24,783 bases of DNA, taken from assembly GCA_009602725.1 (NCBI GenBank), contig WELB01000036.1, positions 51,179 through 75,961 on the forward strand, written 5' to 3'. Made by a program: the position numbers and the translations under genes. The notes beneath the pieces are model-generated. The model ran no database searches and had not been told where the DNA came from. It saw only the letters and a list, made by a program, of their open reading frames with translations. This document shows positions 11,005-19,449 of this stretch, in pieces. Position 1 is the stretch's first letter, and each line of letters opens with the position of its first letter. Origin of the DNA: Spirogloea muscicola. Taxonomy: Eukaryota; Streptophyta; Zygnematophyceae; Spirogloeales; Spirogloeaceae.

Positions 11005-11039
11005 CGCCGCCGCCGCCGCTGCCGCCGCCGCCGCCGCCG
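11005..11039. repeat. GCC microsatellite at gap edge
   Basis: A run of CGC/CGG-type trinucleotides directly after the gap, in the intron upstream of the first visible SmD3 exon. Confidence 0.8.
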
Positions 11040-11117
11040 GTGCTGGCCTTGGCCATGGCCATGCCCCAGGGGTGCTCTGACGGAACTCCGCCGCCGCCGT
11101 TATGCTGCCGTTTGCAG

Positions 11118-11945
11118 GACGGGAAGGTGTCGCAGCTGGAGCACGTCTTCATCCGCGGCAGCAAAGTCAGGTGGGCGCCCACCACCGCCGCGGCTGGCCT
11201 CCGGCTCCCGCCTCGGCGTTCGTCCGGCCGCTCGTGGGCGCGCCACTGAGCGGCATGGCGGCGCGGCGGCGGTGCTGACTGACCGCCGGCCCTCCTTCGC
11301 GCTGGCTCGCGCTCGCCGCAGGTTCATGATCATCCCCGACATGCTCAAGAACGCGCCCATGTTCAAGCGCCTGGACGCCAAGATCAAGGTCTGCCCCTGC
11401 CACACTCGCCACCGGCCCCTCAGCCCAATGTGTATCCAGACGTGTCTTCTTCTTTTTCTTCTTTTTCTTCTTTTTCTTTGCCAGACACTTGCGGCTTACA
11501 AGCTGCTAAGACTTCTGCGAGGGTGATCAGCCGTCATTCTCACTTCGACTAGTGTGTCTCGCAACCTCCGCAAGCGCTGTGTTGCTGCTGCGTAGCATAG
11601 CAGGAAATGCTGTTGGCTAATGAACACCGGCCGCTGTCGGGAAGTGAGGTGATTCGCACCTATGTCCCGCCTGGATGTGTTGCACTAGTCCAGGGAATGA
11701 TGGGGTGGTTCGCATCATTGCAGGGCAAGGGTACGACTGGCATCACCGCCGGCCGAGGCCGTGCTGCGGCGGCTGCTCGTGCCAAGGTGAGGCTCTTCTC
11801 TTTGCGTGCATTGATTACGCGTGCGGCCTGCTCCTGTGGCTGTTTGCAGCAGGGCCTCATGTCACACTATGTGACGTGCCTCACACTGGACATGGCTGTG
11901 GCGGCTGCTGCTTTTAACTCTTCCAAAGTAAGTGGAGATGTCTGA
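11118..11945 (+). CDS. SNRPD3: Small nuclear ribonucleoprotein Sm D3 (partial)
   Basis: Three exons are visible: 11118-11170, 11322-11388 and 11724-11786 (61 codons, GT-AG introns, phases 2 and 0). The product reads DGKVSQLEHVFIRGSKVRF, then MIIPDMLKNAPMFKRLDAKI, then GKGTTGITAGRGRAAAARAK. This matches the Sm2 motif (IRGSKVRF) and following helix of plant SmD3, a core protein of the spliceosomal Sm ring. The N-terminal Sm1 part must be in the gap. The usual Arg-Gly-rich tail is not found. Either the frame reads on unspliced to a stop at 11943-11945, or the last exon is missing. It lies between the two LTRs, so it may be an interrupted gene or a captured fragment. Confidence 0.85.
11444..11481 (+). 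promoter_or_regulatory. Strong polypyrimidine tract with AG in SmD3 intron
   Basis: Repeated CTTCTTTTT units end in CTTTGCCAG at about 11483. This looks like an excellent 3' splice site. Using it in phase 0 would replace the GKGTTG exon by about 13 codons (TLAAYKLLRLLRG) and a stop, an alternative short C-terminus. Confidence 0.35.
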
Positions 11946-11984
11946 CGACCGTCTGGGGGGTCTGGCGTCCTAAGGGGGGGGTCC

Positions 11985-12359
11985 TGTCATGAATCGCGCC
12001 CTAGCCCGAGCTCGAGCCGGCGCCCCCCGCCCTAAGCCTAAATCCAGCCTAGTCAACCCTAACCCTAATCTGGGCTCCTCTAGAGGGTTCCCGAGGGACC
12101 CCGGGCATGGGAACGTCCTCCTGCAACTTCTAGATCTTTACAGAGGCCCTAGTGAGGCTAGGCTATATAATGAGGGGGGCCCCTCTTGGGCCCCCATCTC
12201 CAGCAATCTGTATCCTGCCTGCTCACCTCTCGAGCACTCTGTACTCTTGCCCCTCCAGTAATCCAAGACGCCTTGTGCATCGTGCTTCCAGTCTCTTGAT
12301 CCTCGCTCGCAGTCCAGCTCCGCGTCCTAAGGCCCCGGGCCTCCGCCCGCCGCCTTACA
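11985..12359 (+). repeat. Right LTR, complete (375 bp)
   Basis: It starts TGTCATGAATC and ends CCTTACA (TG...CA termini). It carries a TATA box (TATATAA, 12164-12170), a telomere-like stretch (AACCCTAACCCTAAT, about 12055-12069), and is preceded by a G-rich polypurine tract. The GGCTT after it matches the bases before the left LTR. Confidence 0.88.
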
Positions 12360-13144
12360 GGCTTTGGGCGAAGGCCCTTGCTGCACAGCTGCAGCAGTAC
12401 GCTCAATCCGCTCTTGTCGCTTGCTCGGTGCTTCTCCATTTTAGGTGCATCCGGGGTGTCGTGCATACACGATGTGCTTTTCCAGTGTCGACAATGTGTT
12501 GCAATGAAGCTGTAAGCAATCCACAACGGCTTCTGTTAAGCCGGCTGTTTATGACAGGCGCACCACCTCTGCTTTGCAAATTATGCTGTGGCTGAGTTGC
12601 GGGCTCACACCCACACCTGCCCTCATTCAAAGAGACCCTTTATCTCGCAAATATTTCGTGCATCAAGGCTTCCCATTTCGAACCCCCTCCCACAGTCAGG
12701 CATGTGGGCCTTGGAAGATGTACGTGGGCCATAGGTATTTGTGTTAAAGGTCATACATGAGCACAAACGCATAGGCCACGTTGAAGGTCATACATGAGGA
12801 CATGCATAGGCAACAAAGAAACAAACAGCCATTTTTGTGGCAGCGAAACGAAGCGTGCCCATGCAGGTGTTGGCACCGTTCTTCTGAGAGAACCCCTCAT
12901 GGGTGCTCTGCACAGGAAGCCACCCTGGGGTGAAATGCTAGAGATTGTGCCCACGGCCCTGACCGTCAAAAGCAGAGAGGCGCAGCCGCTGCCCACTGTG
13001 GGGGTTGATATACATGTCGTGATCGCAATGTGATCACAAGACCGTCACTGAAGCAGCATGTCAACTCTTGAGGTTATTTTTGAGGTTGAGATGCTGCTTA
13101 AGTCTCTAAGTCGGCCACAAACTACACCTACTCATCCTTGCCGT
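12360..13144. other. Intergenic region with short tandem repeat
   Basis: No recognisable gene. Two imperfect copies of a 37-bp unit (AAGGTCATACATGAG...) start at 12747 and 12784. The right part probably holds the 3' UTR of the minus-strand LEA gene. No SmD3-like Arg-Gly tail exon was found here. Confidence 0.5.
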
Positions 13145-14052
13145 TCATTTCGTGAACTTGCTTTCGTCTATTGGTATGCCTTCTTGGGCAGCACGTTCTC
13201 CTCCATCTGCTCCGGAACTCGACAGGCCCCCCTTTTTGCCCATCTCGTGGTAACCTTCGGGGCCTAGCTCCTCAGCCCTCGTCTGACCACCTTTGCTGCG
13301 TCCTGCAGATAGTACACGTCAACTCAAAAGGTCGGCTTCTGAATCAATAGTTTTCCTGATCCATGATGGTAACCTGTGCCGTGAAGCTCAGCTGCAGCAA
13401 ATGGGCCGGTGGGGCACAAAACCTAGGCGATGAAGCTAATCGAGAAAGCTGGGAACTCAGGACCCCGAGCGCCTGCGCTGGCTTGCCTTCTGCGAGGTGT
13501 ATCTGAGCCTCCAGAGACTTGCCGCTGGTGCCGCCTTTCACCACAGTCTCACCCTGCAGCCCAGGTATCAGAGTAAAAGCGAAATGTGAGCTCGAAATCA
13601 AATGCCGTTTCATGCGATCTTGGTCTCTGCACAAATAAGTGCACCCAACAAGGGCAACTGCCGCTGATGCGACCCAAGCAGCTGGCTGCAGGAAGCTGCA
13701 TGGCAGCCAAGGCCTGCAGGCGTGCTCGGCGCATGTGGTCGTCGGACTCAACCTGGCGAGCCCTCTGGTCCAGTTCTCGCTGCTTATCCTCCGGCAGGTG
13801 CTTGGCCTCCTCCGCAGTCACCTGCTCTCCGCCCTCCCCCTGCATCTCGAGCGCCCTGGAGAAGTGGCGGCGGCGCCCAGGCCCGCTGCCACCCGCTGCC
13901 GGGCCGCCTGCGGTGCGCAGGCTGCGAAGCTCGTGCAGGCGCGAGCCGGCGGCGGAGGCGGCGAGCGCGCGGAGGGAGGAGTGGGACCAGGCGACGGACA
14001 TGCAGGTCACGTCGGCGGCGGCGGGGGCCGCGGCGGGGGGGGCGGCGGCCAT
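13145..14052 (-). CDS. Group-1 LEA (Em-like, LEA_5) protein with organelle-type presequence
   Basis: Three exons: 14052-13753, 13553-13487 and 13302-13145 (TGA), 174 residues. The conserved part reads [20 protein letters not shown], then the [15 protein letters not shown] block, [10 protein letters not shown] and IPIDESKF, the hallmark of plant Em / LEA_5 proteins. These are very hydrophilic, disordered proteins that protect cells during water loss. Residues 1-68 are rich in Ala, Ser, Leu and Arg with no acidic run ([20 protein letters not shown], ending GRRRHFSR), which resembles a mitochondrial or plastid targeting peptide. The second intron (13486-13303) has a GC donor (AAG/GCAAGC). Its divergent neighbour at 14638 is a paralogue with identical exon phases and a 67-nt middle exon of the same length. 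The frame is open upstream to 14313, so a longer N-terminus is possible. Confidence 0.9.
13303..13486 (-). other. GC-AG intron 2 of minus-strand LEA gene
   Basis: This is the same intron position and phase as in the paralogue (AEG-RSKGG). The donor is AAG/GCAAGC and there is no GT within 20 bp. The GC donor therefore predates the duplication or was kept in both copies. Confidence 0.88.
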
Positions 14053-14637
14053 GCGGCGGCCATGCGAGGGGGGTGTGCCAGTCGCCAATGGGGGGTTTGG
14101 TGTTGTCAAGCCGCCGGCCAGCTGGTCCGGCCGCTCGTCGGGCCGCCCGTCGGGATCAGTGGGGACAAGGCCGCTCCGCCGTCGGCACCAGCTCGTTCCG
14201 CAGCCAGCCGCATTCTTCTCTCCTTGCTTTTGATCTTTTCTTGTAGCCCCAATTTGCACTGACTTTCTGCGCCTGACCAATGTCTTGGCTTGAATGATGT
14301 ATTGGCCACCCATTTCATGCGCACTGCGCGCCTTTTCTCTTTCTTTTGCTCGGTTCCGCCGCGCTCCATGCGACGTCCCATGTGACGTCGAGCCACTCGA
14401 TCACCACCATCAGCCTTTCCACGTCCCCGTTGCATGCATGCTCCACCGCCGCTGCATGGCCATGGCGCCCCCCCCCGCCTCCCCACCATTGCCGCCTGCA
14501 GGCCCCCTCGCCCTCGCCGCCGCCGACGCCGCCGCCGCCGCCGCCGCCGTAAGCCTGCGGGCGCGCTCGCCGTCCAGGGCCGCGAGTCACTGCGGAGCGC
14601 AGGCGCGGCTAGTCGCTGCGGCACCTGCTTTGGCAAG
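14053..14637. promoter_or_regulatory. Shared bidirectional promoter region of the two LEA genes
   Basis: 585 bp separate the two start codons. The region has two GACGTC motifs (14372-14377 and 14384-14389, 12 bp apart) and a third ACGT core (CCACGTCC near 14419). ACGT cores are the binding cores of plant bZIP factors, including ABA/stress regulators. A GCC microsatellite lies at 14518-14550. No clear TATA box was seen. Confidence 0.5.
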
Positions 14638-15437
14638 ATGCAGGCGCAGGGCGATTACCAGGTCAGTGTGGAGGAGGTCAAGCATCTGCCCGAGGATGTG
14701 AGGCAGGAGCTCGACCGGAGGGCCCGCCAGGTGGGCTCCTGCGACCGCATGGTCCCCAGCAAGTCCTGCACGACTCCAGGCCTCGCTGTCAGATTGCAGT
14801 CCAGGCTGTCACAAAGACGATGCTGTCCTGCTTGGTCCTACAGTCCAGATGAGTTTGACGTTGATATCGGCAGTAGCAGTAGCATCGCAGGGTCCCAGGA
14901 GTACTATTAAGGCCTTAATTATTTCTATTTGCAATTTCGATATGGGCTACAGGGTGCAACCGTGCTGCAAGGAAGCACTGACAAGCATTCCTGCTTGTAC
15001 CATGCGCAGCCGCAGGGTCATGCATGAGCAAAATGCAGGCAAGCGCTGCTCTGCCCAAGCTCATTATTCGTTTGCGACTTCCTGACTCTGGGTCGCAGGG
15101 TGAAACTGTGGTGCAAGGCGGCACCGGCGGCAAGTCATTGGAGGCTCAGATCCATCTTGTGGAAGGCAAGTTACCCACGAAGCAACGTGTGATGATCCTA
15201 CGAACTGGCTTATGCATGCGGCTCTATCAGCGGCGCACATCGCCTTAGGCCAGACTTGGCAAACTGTCTGCAGGCCGCAGCAAGGGTGGTCACACGAGGG
15301 CGGAGGAGCTGGGTCCCGAGGGCTACCAAGAGATGGGCAGGAAAGGAGGCTTGTCGACAACTGAGGAGTCAGGAGGCGAGCGCGCTGAAAGGGAAGGCAT
15401 CCCTATCGACGAGAGCAAGTTCAGAACCGGCTCGTGA
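14638..15437 (+). CDS. Group-1 LEA (Em-like, LEA_5) protein
   Basis: Three exons: 14638-14730, 15099-15165 and 15274-15437 (TGA), 107 residues from the ATG where similarity to the neighbour begins ([20 protein letters not shown] against [20 protein letters not shown]). The core reads [60 protein letters not shown] and [13 protein letters not shown], an almost textbook Em protein. It is probably a desiccation or osmotic-stress protectant in the cytosol. The second intron (15166-15273) has a GC donor (AAG/GCAAGT). An upstream in-frame ATG at 14434 would add 68 residues containing a run of 12 Arg from the GCC microsatellite, which I think is untranslated. Confidence 0.92.
15166..15273 (+). other. 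GC-AG intron 2 of plus-strand LEA gene
   Basis: The donor AAG/GCAAGT is the optimal GC-type donor, and the acceptor is CTGCAG. Joining in phase 1 gives VEG-RSKGG, the expected Em sequence. The next GT (15170-15171) gives the wrong phase. Confidence 0.88.
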
Positions 15438-16265
15438 ACGCATGAGCTTGTCTGAGGTGACAAGAGGCAAGTCGTGGAAGGCATAGCCGTCAGGGTAGCC
15501 GTCAGAGTAGCCATGTCAGATGCCTACTAAGCTTTTTGCCGCTCTATACAGTAGCCTTGCTGGCTAGTCACCTGGATGAAAGCTGCACAGAGCCAGCTCC
15601 TCTTGTTTTTCGTCAAAGCGTCGTAGTCTGCTGTGACAGGTCAGGTGTGTGATGGCCTGAGAACTTGCTACATGGGATACCCAATGAGCTTCTAGTTGGC
15701 CAAGCTTTGGTGAATGGTCTGATCCATAGACCAGAAGGACAGACCTCAACTTCAACCTTACCACAGCACTTGAGCAAGACTCAAGCTCAATGTATACAGA
15801 ATTTCTGATTACCAAGTCAAGACACCATCAGCAGTATATTTCTGTAGCATCAAAAAATTGCACAGCTGTTTGCATGACCATCCTGCACATATGCGATTCC
15901 CCGTATTCATGTCATCAGCCAGCCTCGAAAGGGCCTCAAGTCTCAAACCATAAACCAGGATCAACTCTCTCATCACCAGCCACTGAGGGACACTTCGACA
16001 TTCAGGCTGTCACACAAGCGACCAGCATAGACTCAGCCTAGAGACCAATATAGAGACCGGCCCTTAAGGTGCATGGCTAGAGAAGACGTGACAACCCACC
16101 ATGCCATCCCAAGGAGCAGCAAGTAGTAAATAAGAGAATGATGACGTATAGTCAATCTTAGGGCAACATGCCCAGAATGTCTCGAATGTTTCTAGTGTTG
16201 GCTTGCAAAGCACCAGCTTGCCTTGCCTCTCCACTCATGCGGCCTCACCAATTGTCAGGTATTAC
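15438..16265. other. Convergent 3' intergenic region
   Basis: 828 bp between the LEA stop codon (+) and the kinase stop codon (-). It holds a small tandem repeat (GTAGCCGTCAG, about 15484-15512). No open frame resembles a known family and I see no RNA gene. Confidence 0.5.
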
Positions 16266-19200
16266 TCAGAGTAGAAGTTCCAGACGGCCGCGCACCTCCT
16301 CAAAGCAAGGTCTGGTGGCTGCTGCTCCCAAGGTACAGTCCTCTGTAAGCCTCGCCAACTGCATGCACAGATGTTAACGATCAGAAAGACTAAGCCCGCC
16401 CACATAGGACAACATCAGCACCGTAGTCTGGGCCAGCAGAATGCACCTCCTTGACTGTGCTCCCGTCTGCATCTGCGCCCAGTCTTGTGACCAAGTCATT
16501 GAGGAGCAAGCCGAAGGCTCGCACTTCGTGAGCTTCATACTTGACTGGGCCAGGCTGATAGCAGAAAGATGCGCCTGCAGAGGGGTCGTGGACTGGTGAG
16601 GATGTCTGGCTGCACGCCTTAGGTGCTTGAGCTCCAGCAAGACAAGAAAGGAAGGGCTGGTGTCCAGGTCTGGAGCTGCCAACTTCGAGGACGATAGCAA
16701 ACTCCGCTTCGCATTTCAAGCAGAGTACTTGGTGCGTTTGCAGGGTTTTCGAGCAAGAAGATATTCACGTAGAAGATAACATGCCCAAGTAGGATCATGG
16801 TGCTTTGGGGCTCCTACCATAGTCGCATAATACAGCAGACCCGTCATTTGCAACTATGACATTGTGTGCATAAACATCTCCATGGCAGATGTGCTTCTGG
16901 TGCATGTACGCAAGTGCACTGGCAACTCCACTTGCGGCCCTGGCAAGGACAGCATTCCCATTGCAGATGATCAATTGGCATCTGTGATTTGCCCAGACCC
17001 TTGACCTTTTCTGGCCCTCAACTGCGAGGTGGCTTGCGCCACAGTGTACAAGAATTCACCTTGTGTACACTAGAAAATGTATCAGAAGAGTAGAGCTTCT
17101 ACCTCAGGACGTAGTCTGTGGTGAAAAGAACACCCTCTTCCCATCGGCAGCGAAGGAGGGACTGGAAATTTGGCTTGGCTGCCAGAGGTCTGACGAATTA
17201 CAACGCACAAGTGAGAGACAATGTATTCTGATAGTGAGTGCATGTAGTAGGCTATTTGTGGTCGGGAAATCTCTGTTGTTGCTGCATCTTTGCGCACATA
17301 GCAAATGCAACAATCTGAAGCAAAGCCAATGTTTTCCACTCAACATGTGGACTCAGGTGGCCCACCATTGGAAGGTGTTACTTCCAATCTGCAACCGTCA
17401 AAATGGTGGCCAATGCAGCACTGAGGTATGGACAGTACCTCCCCTTCACAAGCTCCACAACCAGTCCTTTAGGTTCGTCCACAATGCCTATGACGTTGAT
17501 GAGGTTTGGATGTTCCATGGCACAGGTGATTGCGATTTCGGAATTTGAGTGACCATCAGGACTCGTCTCTGCTTTGAAGCGTTTGAAGGCGACTGTACGT
17601 CCGTGCCAGATTGCTGCAAAGACATCGCCTGGACCAAGCGACAGAATGCTTTCATGAAGATTGCTAACACTGCTCTCGAACAATTGCATAATACAATAAC
17701 ATTGATGCTATGATGCCAAAGCAGAGGCCCTCACCGGATGCTCCATCACCCAGAAGTGTGTCAAGACTGAGCTCCTGGTACTCCAGCCGCTGGATGGCTT
17801 CTCTTCCTGGTGGGTTTGAAGGGCACGCCGGATTGCCTGCTAAGGAGAGCCATGCAAGTTTGTCAAGGCCTGCAAACTCAGCCGGGATGTTGCTTATGTC
17901 ATTGACTGCCACCCGCAGGAGCTCCATATTTGGAAGGTTTCCCATCTCCGCTGGCAGACTTCTGAGCCGATTGAATGAAGCCTGCACAATAATTGGTGCT
18001 GAGGTGTGCCTAAGTGCACACGCAAAGTCTGTGAGCAGCAAAACCAATACAGCCCAGATTTTTAGAATGTAGACATGATCGTTAAAGACCATATTGTGAG
18101 AGACAACATAGTGAGGGGGCATGATTGAGCACTCACCTGCAGCTTGAAGAGCTTCTTCAGGCTGCCGAAGCTTGAGGGCAGCCTCTCCAGGACGTTGTCC
18201 GTCAGAAATACCTCCACAAGGCCCGTCATCTTTCCTACTGACTCAGGCAGGCGCCTGCCAGGGTGCTCCGCAGGTCAAAGCACTTGCATGCCGTCAGCTC
18301 TCCAACTGCTGTCCCTCAGTCCAAGAACTAGAATGTCTGACATCAAAAGGGCACGATTGCTGGTTATCTTAGCAACTTAACCCAGGCCTTGGTTTAAATA
18401 TCACAGTGCCGCGAGCCCGCAGGAAAGGGCGATGAGGCATCAGCGTGCTGCATAAGGTCCCCCTCAGGAATACATGCCTGAGCTTATTGCTCTTCAAACC
18501 AAGACGGTAGAGGGCCGAGAGCTCCCCAATCTCCTCCGGCAAATTCACAAGCTCATTGGCCATGAGGTTGAGGAACTTGAGTGCATGCAGGCAGCCGATC
18601 TCTGCTGGCAGCGCCGTTAGCAGGTTGCGGCTGGCGTCCAGGTCCTCCAGGAAGGGCAGGCTTCCGATCTCTGACGGGAGGCTGCAGCCGCAGTAGTGGG
18701 CCAGCCACTTGAGTCAGAGCTCTCATTCTACCGGACTTCACTGTTGAGATAGATCTTATAAGCTGACTTTGGGCTTGTGATATGAGGCTCAAGGTTTTGA
18801 GTCTTGAAGAGGAATTAATGGACAGTAGTGCAAGCAACTACCGCCACCTGCATCACATTAACTAAGGCCTGACGCCGTGGCGCTTCTACCACCCATACAA
18901 AGGGGACGAACGGCAGTGTACATTGAGCGGCAAGCCTGGCTGTAGACCTGGTCAGCTTGTTTCCGGAAATGTCAAGCTTCGTCAGGCTGGTCAGGCAGGC
19001 AATGGACGATGGCAGGCTCGTCAATTCGTGGCCAGCGACCTGGAGCTGCGCGAGCACTGGGAAGGCAAACAGCTCCTCTGGCAGCTCCTGCAGCTTGCAG
19101 TCCTGGCTGGTGAGGCACACCTGCACGGCAGCATTCGCTGGGGCGGTCAAGTGAGGGCGATCAAGCATGGACCAGTACTGAGCACCTTCGCAGAGTGCGT

Positions 19201-19339
19201 CTCCAACACTGGTCAGAGCAGGTAGCGCCAGTACCGTGGTTGTGGACGCCTTGGTGGCGAAGCCGCCAGCAATGTGGTCATCTCTGGCCGCCGTAGGCAG
19301 CTCCTCCATGCTCATGACCTTCTCTCGCGGGGTCGCCAT
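16266..19339 (-). CDS. Leucine-rich-repeat protein kinase, cytoplasmic type
   Basis: Nine exons: 19339-18948, 18681-18478, 18254-18137, 17981-17735, 17628-17439, 17161-17111, 16981-16818, 16574-16447 and 16358-16266; 528 residues. From about residue 85 to 290 there are eight or so 23-residue repeats of the LxxLPxxIGxLxxL type (SLPSEIGSLPFLEDLDASRN, NLPEEIGELSALYRLGLKSN, SLPAEMGNLPNMELLRVAVN). The kinase domain follows: glycine loop GDGASGDVF (318-324), VAFK (K336), HGDVYAHN (D436, N441), DYG (D454), and a C-lobe end RPCFEEVRGRLELL. There is no signal peptide or membrane span, so it is not a receptor kinase. HRD is HGD and DFG is DYG, and the activation segment is very short with no APE. The LRR-kinase order and the motifs SEIA, EHPNLI and EVRAFGLLL resemble LRR kinases known from Pseudomonas and other bacteria. 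Exon 6 is the least certain. Intron 2 has a GC donor. Confidence 0.87.
18255..18477 (-). other. GC-AG intron 2 of LRR kinase
   Basis: The donor CTCAG/GCATGT in phase 2 joins SNKLR to RLPESVG, keeping the 23-residue LRR period. No GT in the next bases gives this phase. Confidence 0.8.
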
Positions 19340-19377
19340 CCCCGCCCGCTGCAGGCCGGCCACAGCTCGCGGCAGCA

Positions 19378-19449
19378 CTAGTAGTACATGACGCCGGCCG
19401 TTACTGCTGCCGCTTCCGCTGCCGCCTGGGAGGGCGTGATAGCCCCCAT
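19378..19449 (-). promoter_or_regulatory. Candidate upstream ORF of the LRR kinase
   Basis: An ATG in a good context (GCCATGG) opens a 23-codon frame ending in TAG 38 bases before the kinase ATG at 19339. If it is in the mRNA it would lower kinase translation. The transcription start is unknown. Confidence 0.3.

Larger units (their letters stand above)
8954..12359 (+). mobile_element. LTR retrotransposon insertion (Ty3/gypsy-type), composite and rearranged
   Basis: The two ends are LTR-related: TGTCATGAATC at 8954 and a terminus CCTTACA at 12359. The flanks share GGCTT (8949-8953 and 12360-12364), a plausible 5-bp target-site duplication. A purine tract (AAGGGGGGGG, near 11972) lies just before the right LTR, as expected for a polypurine tract. 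The interior is not a normal gag-pol. It holds an inverted LTR end, an antisense protease/RT fragment, an 807-base gap and sense SmD3 exons. The LTR copies differ at about 3 of 223 aligned bases, which suggests a recent insertion. Correct joining across the gap is assumed. Confidence 0.7.

Noticed and set aside
9107-11185. A single 692-codon minus-strand ORF
   Set aside because: It is an artefact of reading through the N gap and LTR sequence. Only the protease/RT part is real.
13586-14262. Long plus-strand open frames opposite the LEA gene
   Set aside because: GC-rich shadow frames of the minus-strand LEA exon and its upstream region; composition is Arg/Ala-rich without family motifs.
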